Source: Candidatus Omnitrophota bacterium (GTDB taxonomy: Bacteria > Omnitrophota > Gorgyraeia > Gygaellales > Profunditerraquicolaceae). Taken from it: DNA of 33,339 bases. Shown one piece after another: positions 14,395 to 23,005 of the stretch (position 1 is its first letter; every line of letters begins with the position of its first letter). The DNA lies in the NCBI GenBank assembly GCA_023229385.1, contig JALNZI010000012.1:1-33339 (forward strand), written 5' to 3'. The notes under the pieces are model-generated. The model worked only from the letters and a program-made list of their open reading frames with translations, was not told the DNA's origin and made no database searches. The translations under genes were made by a program, and so were the position numbers.

Positions 14395-15132
14395 TTAAAA
14401 ATTAATCTCGAATTTTTGTATTGTTAATCGCCGATCTAATTTAGTATATGGAAGTAATGAAGGATCACAACCAGAATCAACAAATTGTTTAACTCCTGTT
14501 GGGCCGATTGCATGACTTAAACTCAACAATCCAGTATTAGTCAGGTAATATCCGTTTATAATTACTCCATTGTATTTATCATGTAGTCCTAATTGAATCA
14601 ATTGATTGTAATTATCTTTAAGATATATATACATTATAATGTCTTGAAATTCGGGGTGTGATAGGAAAAATTCTTTAGTAAATGTTACTCCCATGTTACT
14701 CAATTGAAGTCTTGCAACATTTAATAATTGATATCTACCCCAAGCATCAGATTGTGAATTTACTGTTTGATAACCACGTTCATCTGCCTCCGTTGAAGCA
14801 ATTGCATCAAAATATTTTATGATTCGTTGGTCAATTATTGAATTGATTTTAATTTGAGAAGTTTGTTTTGCAATTAATTTAGCTTGAGTTGTTTCTCGTT
14901 TGATAACAATAATAGGTTGAACAACTGTATATAATTCATATGATAAAAACGAAAATACTGATATGATACATAACCAAAATAGTAATTTCTTCCATTTGTA
15001 TTTAAACAATACCCATATGCCTCGTATCAATATTTTTTTAAATAAATATGATATTTTAGGAAGAATAAAATTAAATTCTTCGAGGTAAGTAGATAGTATT
15101 GGATCGGTGTATTTTTCTTTTTTTCGGAACAT
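14395..15132 (-). CDS. Membrane-anchored lytic transglycosylase-like protein
   Basis: 245 residues. A basic N-terminal segment is followed by one TM helix near residues 48-72 (KKLLFWLCIISVFSFLSYEL). The outer domain has a STEADERGYQ acidic turn (likely catalytic Glu), QSDAWGRYQLLNVAR (the GxYQ-type motif of SLT/lysozyme folds), and HAIGPTGVKQF further on. It should cut peptidoglycan glycan strands. With a TM anchor it could serve in lysis or in penetration from within the virion; nearby lysis genes favour lysis. The SLT call is from motif layout. Confidence 0.7.
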   Translation of the reverse strand: MFRKKEKYTDPILSTYLEEFNFILPKISYLFKKILIRGIWVLFKYKWKKLLFWLCIISVFSFLSYELYTVVQPIIVIKRETTQAKLIAKQTSQIKINSIIDQRIIKYFDAIASTEADERGYQTVNSQSDAWGRYQLLNVARLQLSNMGVTFTKEFFLSHPEFQDIIMYIYLKDNYNQLIQLGLHDKYNGVIINGYYLTNTGLLSLSHAIGPTGVKQFVDSGCDPSLLPYTKLDRRLTIQKFEINF

Positions 15133-15147
15133 TTAAATTGAATTAAA

Positions 15148-15561
15148 TTAATCTATAAGACGAATTCCATTCCATAAACCTTGTTCAAGTGCTGCTTCAT
15201 ATGAATTGTATGTATTTTCAGAAGTTATGTTAAACACATCACCGATTTCTATTAGACACCATTTATATTTATAATCAGGTAAACAAATCAAATTGATATG
15301 TATGTTGTGTTCTTCTCTTAGCCATTTTTGTAATGCAGATTGTGTTGGGGTATGTATCATATTATCAGGAATAAAAGACTTCCACTCATCAATTTTCATT
15401 ATCAAACTACCATACGGTTTGTTGTTGGAATCAATGACATCACCAAACAAAAAATAAAAATCTGAAATTTTATAACCCTTTTCAAATGCTTTAATGGCAG
15501 TATCATATGTAACCAATTGGTTATTTTGTTGACGATAATTTAATGGATATTCTTTACTCAT
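15148..15561 (-). CDS. Unknown 137-residue protein
   Basis: The start is set at ATG 15561 (MSKEYPLNYRQQNNQLVTYD), overlapping the upstream stop by 8 bp; the ATG at 15612 would overlap the upstream gene by 59 bp. It contains QSALQKWLREEHNIHINL and ends in the TYNSYEAALEQGLWNGIRLI helix, a pattern seen in small phage proteins of Bacteroidetes. Function unknown. Confidence 0.65.
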   Translation of the reverse strand: MSKEYPLNYRQQNNQLVTYDTAIKAFEKGYKISDFYFLFGDVIDSNNKPYGSLIMKIDEWKSFIPDNMIHTPTQSALQKWLREEHNIHINLICLPDYKYKWCLIEIGDVFNITSENTYNSYEAALEQGLWNGIRLID

Positions 15562-15772
15562 GATTATAGAAAAAACTTGATTGTGTGTAATGTACCTTTT
15601 CTTTTGGTGCAATTTTATTTTTTTCTGATTCCTCCTGCAACAATCGTCTTTTTTCTTCTTGTTCTAATTGTTCTTTTAAAGAAATTGGTTTGGATGATTC
15701 GGTGTTCGGGTGAGATAATTTAATGCTTTCTACAAAATGAGTTTCAGTTGAATTTGGTTTTCTGTTTTTCAT
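15554..15772 (-). CDS. Unknown 72-residue charged protein
   Basis: Almost wholly polar, with a coiled-coil-like Glu/Lys/Gln helix (KEQLEQEEKRRLLQEESEK) near residues 33-51. First gene behind the promoter at 15797, with the AAAGTT-ATG leader. Probably disordered or helical; function unknown. Confidence 0.65.
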   Translation of the reverse strand: MKNRKPNSTETHFVESIKLSHPNTESSKPISLKEQLEQEEKRRLLQEESEKNKIAPKEKVHYTQSSFFYNHE

Positions 15773-15796
15773 AACTTTGATTTTTAAATTATTCTA

Positions 15797-15828
15797 CAAA
15801 AGTAAAACAAATTTCTTAATTTTCCAAA
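15797..15828 (-). promoter_or_regulatory. Bacteroidetes-type promoter
   Basis: TTTG (15825-15828), 20 bp, TACTTTTG (15797-15804), then GTAGAATAATTTAAAAA. A near-perfect copy of the promoter at 5857, and the last promoter of this family before the long promoter-free stretch up to 28.7 kb. Confidence 0.9.
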
Positions 15829-15835
15829 TTTATTT

Positions 15836-16573
15836 TCACAAAAGGAATTTCCCGATTGCAATTGATATTAATACAATGATAGTAAATTTAGTAACAAGAT
15901 GTTGTTTTGGTAATTGGACAGTGTATACTCTCATCTCTTTTGTTTTTGTTAACGGGTTTTTGTTCACTACATCTGCATACATTTGTTTTTTTGAATACCA
16001 ATATTCTCTATCTGAACCAATTGTAATTCCATATTCATTTTCAATATTCATATTTATTTTAAATGTTTTTAGTCCCAATGTTACATCTCCGGTTATCCAT
16101 TTGTCGAACATATCAATTTTTCTATTATATATTGGATAAACAGTCATTGAAGAATCAGAATTATGAATTGTATCGCTATTAATTATTAAATTAGAAATAC
16201 TATCCTGATATTGTATTATTGTATTGTTAGCAATAATAAGTGCAGTTTGAACAGTTTTACCTTCCTTTTCTTTTTCAATGATTAATGCTTGAAGCTTTTT
16301 TATTGTTTCATCCTGAAATTGTAATTTGGTAAAATCTTTTGTTTTTTCCGATTGAAAAACAGAAATTTGACTAACTAATTCTCCGTTTTTATTTTTATAT
16401 GTCTTTAAACTATCATTAGCTACTGTTACATTGTTCAATGTATAATCCAATTTACTTTTAGTTTTAATATAACCGGAAGTAAATATTGTACATATAACAG
16501 ATAAAAATAATATTGCTACTATTAGTACCGACATCATTTTATTATTTTTAATCCAATCGAAAATAGTTGTCAT
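15836..16573 (-). CDS. Spanin-like coiled-coil membrane protein, 245 residues
   Basis: One TM helix lies near residues 14-34 (MSVLIVAILFLSVICTIF). A long coiled coil follows (about 40-125, heptad-like with LQFQDETIKKLQALIIEKEK), then a beta-rich domain, and a second hydrophobic segment closes the C-terminus (FTIIVLISIAIGKFLL). The layout resembles a family annotated DUF6549 beside endolysins in Bacteroides phages (recalled). It follows the M15 endolysin with a 4-bp overlap, so a role as spanin or envelope-disrupting protein is the best guess. Confidence 0.65.
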   Translation of the reverse strand: MTTIFDWIKNNKMMSVLIVAILFLSVICTIFTSGYIKTKSKLDYTLNNVTVANDSLKTYKNKNGELVSQISVFQSEKTKDFTKLQFQDETIKKLQALIIEKEKEGKTVQTALIIANNTIIQYQDSISNLIINSDTIHNSDSSMTVYPIYNRKIDMFDKWITGDVTLGLKTFKINMNIENEYGITIGSDREYWYSKKQMYADVVNKNPLTKTKEMRVYTVQLPKQHLVTKFTIIVLISIAIGKFLL

Positions 16574-17049
16574 AAATCTAAGTATAATTTATTTTGTTTG
16601 TTATGTAAATCTTGTAATTGTTTAATGTTAAAACCAAATGTTTTCTGAAAATGTGGATAATCTTTAATACTTTTAAAATCACCACCCCATTCCCATCCGT
16701 GTTTTTTAAAGATACTAACTATTTCCATCCAATCAGATTTACCATCTTTATCAAAATCCGTTTTGGTATCCCATGATGCAGTTTTTCCATCTATAATTAA
16801 AACAACATCAATTGCTAAACCAAATTGATGATAACTACTTCCTCCTTTTGCATTGGTTACTATTTTTCCTTTGGTAGTACGTCCTTGTGCATATAATGTA
16901 TTTTGTTCCTCATATGTTCGCAGTGTTTGAGAAAATCTACACATTGCACGACCAGTTAGTACAACACATATTTCATTATATATTTTATCAACTTCACTCC
17001 TTAGTTTCGGGTGAAGAAGTTGAATTCGTTGTATTGTTACCTTGTCCAT
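16570..17049 (-). CDS. M15-family peptidoglycan peptidase (endolysin)
   Basis: 159 residues, a single M15C/VanY-like domain. Zinc ligands are visible: His and Asp in SSYHQFGLAID (near 76-86) and the second His in KDYPHFQ (near 133-139). RFSQTLRTYEEQNTLYAQG is the family's substrate-side strand. It cleaves D-Ala-containing peptide cross-links. Its position between a holin-like and a spanin-like gene makes it the phage endolysin. It overlaps the holin-like gene by 56 bp, more than usual here, because no later good start exists. Confidence 0.88.
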   Translation of the reverse strand: MDKVTIQRIQLLHPKLRSEVDKIYNEICVVLTGRAMCRFSQTLRTYEEQNTLYAQGRTTKGKIVTNAKGGSSYHQFGLAIDVVLIIDGKTASWDTKTDFDKDGKSDWMEIVSIFKKHGWEWGGDFKSIKDYPHFQKTFGFNIKQLQDLHNKQNKLYLDL

Positions 17050-17248
17050 TGTTTTCTATATATTTTTGTCCCACTTTTCCTAATAATGCCAGTCCAGTGA
17101 AAGTTGTTAATCCAAACCAATCTATATTTGTTGCATGAATTGTATTCCATATTATATTAAATCCAGCAAATATAATTATAAATATAAATCCAGCTCTCAA
17201 TGTTGAATATACACTATTTTCTTTTAAAAAATCTAATAAAAGTTTCAT
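16994..17248 (-). CDS. Holin-like protein, 84 residues
   Basis: Two hydrophobic segments (residues about 16-35, YSTLRAGFIFIIIFAGF, and 44-58, FGLTTFTGLALLG) are followed by a polar, charged tail. Size, two TM helices and place directly before the M15 endolysin fit a class II-type holin. No sequence family recognised. Confidence 0.65.
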   Translation of the reverse strand: MKLLLDFLKENSVYSTLRAGFIFIIIFAGFNIIWNTIHATNIDWFGLTTFTGLALLGKVGQKYIENNGQGNNTTNSTSSPETKE

Positions 17249-18021
17249 TTGATCTGTTGTTTAGTAAATGATATAATTACGTATGATAAATATTCTTGCA
17301 AGAATTGCTCACTTCTCATTCTGAATCTATCTAATTTTGAATTCATCAAACTGTCAGTTGAAATTTTCAGTATATCGTTTTTATATAAACATATCAATTT
17401 TGCAATTTTATTATTTACTTTATTTGCAAACTCATCGTTGAATTTAATAATCAATGTTGGTTTAATTGAACTTATTATACTGTCAATTCTTGCCGTAAGA
17501 TGTGGTTCTTCAATTTTTGAAATACCAATATCAAGTAATTCACTGCAAAAATCAATCATGTTAATACCTTCATCACTAATAAATTCAGCAAGTTTTTTGT
17601 CTTGACAATATACAAGTGAATTATTGATTATGATTCGGAGTGATCCTGCAACGGTTTGTCTATCTGTAACAACTTTTACAATATTTTCGGTTTTGGTTAT
17701 CTTGTTGAAAATAACATTGTGTTGTTCTTGATTGTTTTTATCTAATGATTCAATTTTATTAATAACAATTTGATGTCGTTTCGCATTCAATGGATTGAAT
17801 ATATTTGAAATAATTATACCCAATGCTGTTAATACTGTTACTATTACTGTTATGTCTAAATAATTCATTGTGTCAGGTTTCGTTGTTATTGTCTCAATAT
17901 CAGAACATAATAAGGGAGTTTCGTTCCTATAATCCATATATATGAATGCAGGAATTAATAACACCACAGTAATTATAACAATATATAAAATTGCTATGTA
18001 TTTTTTATGAAATAATTTCAT
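17245..18021 (-). CDS. Two-TM protein with long cytoplasmic helix, 258 residues
   Basis: TM helices lie near residues 9-29 and 57-78. A coiled-coil-like region (KIESLDKNNQEQHNV) and a helical C-terminal domain follow. It overlaps its neighbours by 4 bp on both sides between the DGR and lysis genes. It could be a lysis-timing or superinfection membrane protein; no family recognised. Confidence 0.6.
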   Translation of the reverse strand: MKLFHKKYIAILYIVIITVVLLIPAFIYMDYRNETPLLCSDIETITTKPDTMNYLDITVIVTVLTALGIIISNIFNPLNAKRHQIVINKIESLDKNNQEQHNVIFNKITKTENIVKVVTDRQTVAGSLRIIINNSLVYCQDKKLAEFISDEGINMIDFCSELLDIGISKIEEPHLTARIDSIISSIKPTLIIKFNDEFANKVNNKIAKLICLYKNDILKISTDSLMNSKLDRFRMRSEQFLQEYLSYVIISFTKQQIK

Positions 18022-18344
18022 TGTGATATTACTTGATCTGCGATTCCTTTTGCAAAATTTCTGTATTCTTGATATTCATTGTATATATCAACATATTCTG
18101 TTTTACCGATATTATAATTGTTTAGCATCGCAATTTCTTGACCCGGTTCTGGATATTTATCCAACATAAAAGCATTAATAATATCCCCCCGATTTGGGAA
18201 AATGTTGGTCATGAACAATGAATCATATTCATAATAATCTTTGTTATTATCTTGTCTCGTTTTTTTCTCTACGTTATAATTAATAAATAATCCACCTTGT
18301 AGAAATAAAGTCAATGGGGGAATATTGTCTGCTTGTACTTTCAT
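18018..18344 (-). CDS. Conserved phage protein next to DGR, 108 residues
   Basis: It starts MKVQADNIPPLTLFLQGGLF and has an acidic, tyrosine-rich second half. A similar start is familiar from tail-associated genes of Bacteroides phages (recalled). It lacks the long helical-bundle pattern of the DGR accessory protein Avd, so I do not call it that. It overlaps RT by 4 bp and is read with it. Confidence 0.65.
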   Translation of the reverse strand: MKVQADNIPPLTLFLQGGLFINYNVEKKTRQDNNKDYYEYDSLFMTNIFPNRGDIINAFMLDKYPEPGQEIAMLNNYNIGKTEYVDIYNEYQEYRNFAKGIADQVISQ

Positions 18345-19324
18345 GTTGTTAATTTGTTTAAGTTATGATTCCACAATATATATGCTTCTGAGATTTTGAT
18401 CCATCCAAAATAACTGGATAAACTGTTAATTGCTGCAATGTTGTTTTTATAAATAGAATCGAGATGATTAATTTTGAATTTAAAATTATTTGCAATAGAT
18501 TTTCTCAAATAAACTCTTACATTGTCAAATTTAAATCCCAAAAAATCTAATCTTCTTTTACAAATGGGAAATATTTGATAATTGGATTTGACAGTCAATT
18601 TTAAATCACATAAATACAATTTAATTTTTGCAAACGTTTTCCACAATGTAGTTTTGTCATTTGATAGCATAACTATGTCATCGCAATATCTAAAATAATT
18701 TTTGATTTGCATAACTTCTTTTACGTAGTGATCGAAGTAGGTTAAATACAAATTCCCAAAATATTGACTCAAATAATTTCCAATTGGTATACCTTTTGTA
18801 CTGTCAATGATTTCGTCCAATAACCATAATGTATCTTTACATTTGATTTTTTTTCGGATGATTTGTTTCAAAATTTCATTAGCAATAGACGGGTAGTATT
18901 TACTTATATCCAATTTCAAACAATATTTTGCATCGGTTGCTTGTATTGCTTTTTTAACTCGTTGCATTCCATAATGAATGCCCCTACCTTTAATTGATTG
19001 ATAGGTATCATTGATTAAAGTTTTTTTCCAAATTGGTTCTAAAATTTGAAGTATAGCATGATGAAGTATTCTGTCTGGAAAAAATGGTAATTTGTAAATT
19101 TCTCTGGTCTTTCCTCTATCTTTTTTTAAAAAAACAAAATATGGACTGTTTTTAAATTCCTTGTTTACTAATAATTTGTGTAAATTTTCAATGAAATAAT
19201 CAGGGGTTTCATTTACTAATTGTACTTCTTTGTAATTTTTTTTACCTTTCTGGGCATTGATCAACGCTAATTTTAAATTGTCATAATCACAAATCTTTTC
19301 AAATAAATCATTTACTCTTTTCAT
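18341..19324 (-). CDS. DGR reverse transcriptase
   Basis: 327 residues with the RT palm motifs. KLDISKYYPSI near 137-147 carries the first catalytic Asp, and YFRYCDDIVM near 212-221 the YxDD-type pair. GIPIGNYLSQ near 176-185 is the IGxxxSQ motif that distinguishes DGR reverse transcriptases from group II intron RTs (QGxxxSP). RRLDFLGFKF closes the palm/thumb. There is no endonuclease, maturase or integrase domain. It copies the template repeat with errors at adenines and delivers the cDNA to the variable repeat. The 18341-19324 frame follows the TR on the same strand, as in classic cassettes. Confidence 0.95.
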   Translation of the reverse strand: MKRVNDLFEKICDYDNLKLALINAQKGKKNYKEVQLVNETPDYFIENLHKLLVNKEFKNSPYFVFLKKDRGKTREIYKLPFFPDRILHHAILQILEPIWKKTLINDTYQSIKGRGIHYGMQRVKKAIQATDAKYCLKLDISKYYPSIANEILKQIIRKKIKCKDTLWLLDEIIDSTKGIPIGNYLSQYFGNLYLTYFDHYVKEVMQIKNYFRYCDDIVMLSNDKTTLWKTFAKIKLYLCDLKLTVKSNYQIFPICKRRLDFLGFKFDNVRVYLRKSIANNFKFKINHLDSIYKNNIAAINSLSSYFGWIKISEAYILWNHNLNKLTT

Positions 19325-19436
19325 ATAGTCTTGTTTTTAGTTGCGAGAGCCTTCATCACCAAATGATTACCAACACTTAATGCAACATCGTACATATGTT
19401 TTGCCAAGAGGCAGGGTAATGTGAAATAAATTAAAC

Positions 19437-19553
19437 AAGTTGAGTGTGTCCTGATATTCTGATTAGCATTGTCGGTGGTATTATTCAAATTCCAATAGAA
19501 TCCACCGGTATTCACGTCATTATTCGTATTACCGTCAAAAAGAGTGATACGTC
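19437..19553 (-). repeat. DGR template repeat (TR)
   Basis: 117 bp, transcribed from the minus strand. It aligns without gaps to the VR at 19607-19723 with an offset of 170. All 25 mismatches fall at adenines of the coding strand (40 adenines in total). The substitutions are 17 A to G, 5 A to T and 3 A to C in the VR. The adenines fall mostly in AAY-type codons, so the TR read in the VR frame is Asn- and Thr-rich (GNTNNDVNTGG). The homology ends where non-adenine mismatches begin on both sides. Confidence 0.97.
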
Positions 19554-19601
19554 GATACAAGTCATACATACACATCATCACATTACCGTTTTTAATTGTT
19601 T

Positions 19602-21281
19602 TTAAAAAGACGAGCGCGCCCCGAAATACTGAGTAGCACTGCCGGCGGCATAATGCAAATGCCAATAGAATCCACCGGCATTCACGCCATCATCCGCATA
19701 ACCGCCAAAAAGAGCGATACGCCATCCCGAATTTTGATAATAATAATCTGTAATTTTAGTTGTAGATGATGCCCCTACGGTTGCAGGTAAAAATAATCTA
19801 CTGGATGATACCAATGTATTTTGCCAACCATCTACCGACGATAATGACATACTTGGATCAAAATAGCTGGATGAAGTATCATCTGCAAAAACAGTATCAT
19901 TGTTACTAATATATGGGTGGTTATTATATATGTTAATACCATCAACCCATTTATAAATATGTCCCCAAAATTGTTCTATTCCTCTGTATTTAATAAAATT
20001 GAGTTTTTCATTTGCACAAGATGTACTTCCTGCTGTATTTTTTGTTGTGTTTCCATATAAATTTCCCACCCCTGTTTTTACAAGGGGATTTAAATTATTA
20101 TATGTTGGCCAATCGGCTACATTGACTACACCACTTCCTATTTTTTGTTGTAGATTAAAACTACCATATTCAATGATTGACAATAGTTCAATCAAATGTA
20201 TTAAATCATAATCATTTACTCTCCAACCCACACCCAATTTTCCAACAGCAACACGGAATTGTAGTCTTGTTTTATTTGTTAATGGATTTTTACCCGACAC
20301 TGACCCAATCCAATCAGTTCCTGTTGTAAATTCAGAATTAATTGTTGTAGTAGTAATATTAGCTTCATCTAATAGAGATTCAGATGTAGTAATTGATTGA
20401 GAAGTAACAGTTACAACTGTAAATGTTCCATTGTTCCGAACTGTTCCTCCCACAACTATTTTATCTCCTGTTTCTAAATTAAGAAACGGAGCAGTATATT
20501 GGGTTGTAGAAATTGAACTATCTGATTGTTTAAATGAACAAGTAAAAGCTGGTTGTGCAATTGAATTTGCATATCTTCCAGCAGATACATCATATAATAC
20601 TGCTTCATATGCAGATATATATCTATAATCTACTTCTACATTATTTTTAATAAATGCAGGATGTAAAGTGAATCCAGGAAGTTTTAATTCTGAAATTAAC
20701 CAAGTGTGATAACTTCCACTAAATGAATATTTATAATATGTTTTTGGTATTTCAACCATAACTTGTCCATCTGCTCCTGTTAATACGGATGGTGTTCCAT
20801 CAAATTTTTTGTTCCAATTATTTTCATCTAAATAATAACTAACAGTACCAGCAGTTGTTAACACACACCCCCTCATATTTCGATGAATAGGAAGATATGA
20901 ATTACCTGGACTAACACCCAGTGGTCGATTATATATACTTCCCGATCTGTAATATATATCATTATCTTGATCCCACGTCAATCCTTGATATAATGATCTG
21001 TATGCATCTGACATATCAACAAGTATCATATCAGTTAAAGTATCATTTGTTACGTGTACCTTACTGCTACTATCCACCCACATTACAATTGAACCAGTAG
21101 TAATACTCGACGTTATAGCATTGTATGATTGTGTAGAATATCTTATTGTTGATTGTGGAGTGATGTTGGAATAATTGTATAATTCAGTGAAATTAAGTAC
21201 CGACTTTGAAAAAGCGGTTCTTAGATTATCACCTGTCCCATCATTGGGATTTGTTCCATAATTTATAGTTTGTTTTGCCAT
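19602..21281 (-). CDS. DGR-diversified tail protein with C-type lectin-like C-terminus
   Basis: 559 residues. The N-terminus MAKQTINYGTNPNDGTGDNL is the attachment segment typical of phage tail-fibre or baseplate proteins. The C-terminal receptor domain begins near 165 (VEIPKTYYKYSF...) and ends in the VR. It carries YISAYEAVLYDVSAGRYAN, GWRVNDYDLIHLIELLSIIEYG and the final GWRIALFGG. A beta-rich segment of about 85 residues (near 240-325, with GTFTVVTVTSQSITTSES) seems inserted in the lectin fold. The protein should sit at the tail tip and bind a host surface ligand, with specificity changed by retrohoming. Confidence 0.93.
   Translation of the reverse strand: MAKQTINYGTNPNDGTGDNLRTAFSKSVLNFTELYNYSNITPQSTIRYSTQSYNAITSSITTGSIVMWVDSSSKVHVTNDTLTDMILVDMSDAYRSLYQGLTWDQDNDIYYRSGSIYNRPLGVSPGNSYLPIHRNMRGCVLTTAGTVSYYLDENNWNKKFDGTPSVLTGADGQVMVEIPKTYYKYSFSGSYHTWLISELKLPGFTLHPAFIKNNVEVDYRYISAYEAVLYDVSAGRYANSIAQPAFTCSFKQSDSSISTTQYTAPFLNLETGDKIVVGGTVRNNGTFTVVTVTSQSITTSESLLDEANITTTTINSEFTTGTDWIGSVSGKNPLTNKTRLQFRVAVGKLGVGWRVNDYDLIHLIELLSIIEYGSFNLQQKIGSGVVNVADWPTYNNLNPLVKTGVGNLYGNTTKNTAGSTSCANEKLNFIKYRGIEQFWGHIYKWVDGINIYNNHPYISNNDTVFADDTSSSYFDPSMSLSSVDGWQNTLVSSSRLFLPATVGASSTTKITDYYYQNSGWRIALFGGYADDGVNAGGFYWHLHYAAGSATQYFGARSSF
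19607..19723 (-). repeat. DGR variable repeat (VR)
   Basis: The last 39 codons of the 559-residue tail protein, ending 3 bp before the stop codon. 22 residues differ from the TR-encoded ones; the GGFYW core, with no adenines needed to vary, is unchanged. The VR reads LFGGYADDGVNAGGFYWHLH near its centre, the aromatic-Gly framework of C-type-lectin variable surfaces. The last substitution is only 3 bp from the repeat's 3' end, so no clear GC-rich invariant IMH is seen. Confidence 0.97.
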
Positions 21282-21295
21282 TAATGTTTTTTTTG

Positions 21296-22933
21296 TTATA
21301 AGGTTCGTCCAAATATATTCATATCTTGTATTGTAATATCACCAGTATTATCTGATGTAACATATATTTCAGTATAATCTCCTGCTGTCATTGATGATAG
21401 ATATATTATCAACGCAAATGACACTGGTTGACCAACAGTGCTTGTTCGTACAGTCATTGGCGATATATTAGAAGTATTTGTGTTTTTTCTCAAACAAACA
21501 GTACATGTCTGGTTTGGTTTATTGATATTCAGATTACCAGTAACCCATACATAAGCATCTGATGCATTTGTTGGTTGATATACAAATTTACTTCCTGATA
21601 TTTCAACATTACAAACATACGAAGATGATATTGTATAATTTGCTTTGACAAATACACTTGCAGTAGTTACTGATGATGTTAGTACATTATCGACTACATT
21701 TACTTTGAAATGTGGAACTTTGTCTTCAATCCCGTTATTACTTTTTATATAAATATTAGAATCTCTTCGATCTGTTCGTGTAAAATCATATCCATTAAAA
21801 AATGTTCCAACGTTATTCCATCGGTTACCGAATATGCTAGAAAAACCAGTTGCATGATAACTTGTTGTATTATATATTATAGCAGTAGAACCGGGTGGAT
21901 TGTTAAATAAATTATTAACCAAATCATATGAACCAGACACACTGGAACTCAAATTTATGATATTGTTACAATTATCAAATGTATTAGTCTCAACATCAAT
22001 CGTGGTTGATTCTGAACTATTGACACATATAGCAGAATGTGATGCAAGTGAACATATACTATTGAAGAAAAATATAGAAGCGGAATTGACTATATTTACT
22101 TGGTTGTAAAATCCATTGATAATTATATTTTCAATGTCAACATATTTGGAATTTATATTAAGACAATTCTCCGTTGAAATACTCCCATAGTTTGATAATG
22201 TACTTCCGTCAAATTTAATTTTTTCAATATACACATCTGTATTTATATTAAACATTGGTTTATTAGTTAATCCAGTACTTGCTTGTACAATTGTACAACC
22301 ATTTGCTAAACCTCTGATAGATAATGGATAAGTTAAATTAACAGTTACTGTGTCAGTAATTGGGTGATTACCACCGTCCAATAATAATTCAACCGAAGTT
22401 GACATATTACTACCAGTTGTTAAAAATGCAACTGCATTCTGAATTGTTTGGAATGAACCTGATGGGCCCACATAATATCTGTTTACAAGATATTTTGATG
22501 TATTTTGGTATGATTTGGATAAATTTGCATACGACGATGATAATGTTATATAAGAACCAGATGTAATTACATATGATGAAGAAACTTGTTGTAATGAAGC
22601 AGACATATTATTAATAGAACCAGTCAATGCTTCATTTGATCCAGTAATAAATCCAGTTACCGTTACAAAAGTTTGATCTGCACTGATACTTCCTGTTAAT
22701 ACCACCAATCCGGCACCATACGGTATTCCTGCACTTCCTCCATTAATACTTCCACTGTTAATAATATTAACAGCAATAGCAGGGGTTGATCCGGTTACGT
22801 ACACAAAATTTAAAACAGCATCCGGTCTGAAATAAGCATTGATTTGAGGAGGAACACTTGCACTTCCTGTTACAAATATTTGGTTTAAAATGTAATCGGG
22901 TCGGTAGTATGTAGTAAAAATCGGAATTGACAT
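21296..22933 (-). CDS. Beta-helix tail fibre or spike, 545 residues
   Basis: The N-terminus has two tandem units with YxRPDxxLNxxxVTGS (near residues 10-24 and 36-50), probably attachment modules. A Ser/Thr/Gly-rich stalk and a coiled part (SLQQVSSSYVITSGSYITL) follow. The central region (about 150-380) is a pectate-lyase-like right-handed beta-helix (IEKIKFDG, DIENIIINGFYN, STTIDVETNTFDNC). The end is a beta-sandwich (TVRTSTVGQPVSF... GRTL). It lies directly upstream of the DGR target gene, suggesting one tail complex. Whether it has depolymerase activity cannot be told. Confidence 0.8.
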   Translation of the reverse strand: MSIPIFTTYYRPDYILNQIFVTGSASVPPQINAYFRPDAVLNFVYVTGSTPAIAVNIINSGSINGGSAGIPYGAGLVVLTGSISADQTFVTVTGFITGSNEALTGSINNMSASLQQVSSSYVITSGSYITLSSSYANLSKSYQNTSKYLVNRYYVGPSGSFQTIQNAVAFLTTGSNMSTSVELLLDGGNHPITDTVTVNLTYPLSIRGLANGCTIVQASTGLTNKPMFNINTDVYIEKIKFDGSTLSNYGSISTENCLNINSKYVDIENIIINGFYNQVNIVNSASIFFFNSICSLASHSAICVNSSESTTIDVETNTFDNCNNIINLSSSVSGSYDLVNNLFNNPPGSTAIIYNTTSYHATGFSSIFGNRWNNVGTFFNGYDFTRTDRRDSNIYIKSNNGIEDKVPHFKVNVVDNVLTSSVTTASVFVKANYTISSSYVCNVEISGSKFVYQPTNASDAYVWVTGNLNINKPNQTCTVCLRKNTNTSNISPMTVRTSTVGQPVSFALIIYLSSMTAGDYTEIYVTSDNTGDITIQDMNIFGRTL

Positions 22934-23005
22934 GTCGCTATCAAATTAAATTCATTCTTATTAAATAGTATCAGAATAAATTTTTCTTTGATTGCAATCA
23001 TGTAA

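Noticed and set aside
15777..16139. Plus-strand 120-codon hydrophobic frame
   Set aside because: Antisense to the spanin-like coiled-coil gene; hydrophobicity comes from the AT-rich complement.
17249..17605. Plus-strand 118-codon frame
   Set aside because: Shadow of the two-TM protein gene on the minus strand.
18018..18344. 108-residue gene as Avd
   Set aside because: Acidic, tyrosine-rich and without a helical bundle; it resembles a tail-associated phage protein.
18341..19324. RT as a retron or group II intron
   Set aside because: No maturase or endonuclease domain and no msr/msd structure; IGxxxSQ and the adjacent TR/VR pair decide for DGR.
19321..19665. 114-codon frame across the DGR template region
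   Set aside because: It starts inside the VR in another frame, runs through the spacer and TR, and has no leader. It is explained by TR being nearly in-frame coding copy, so TR RNA is the product.
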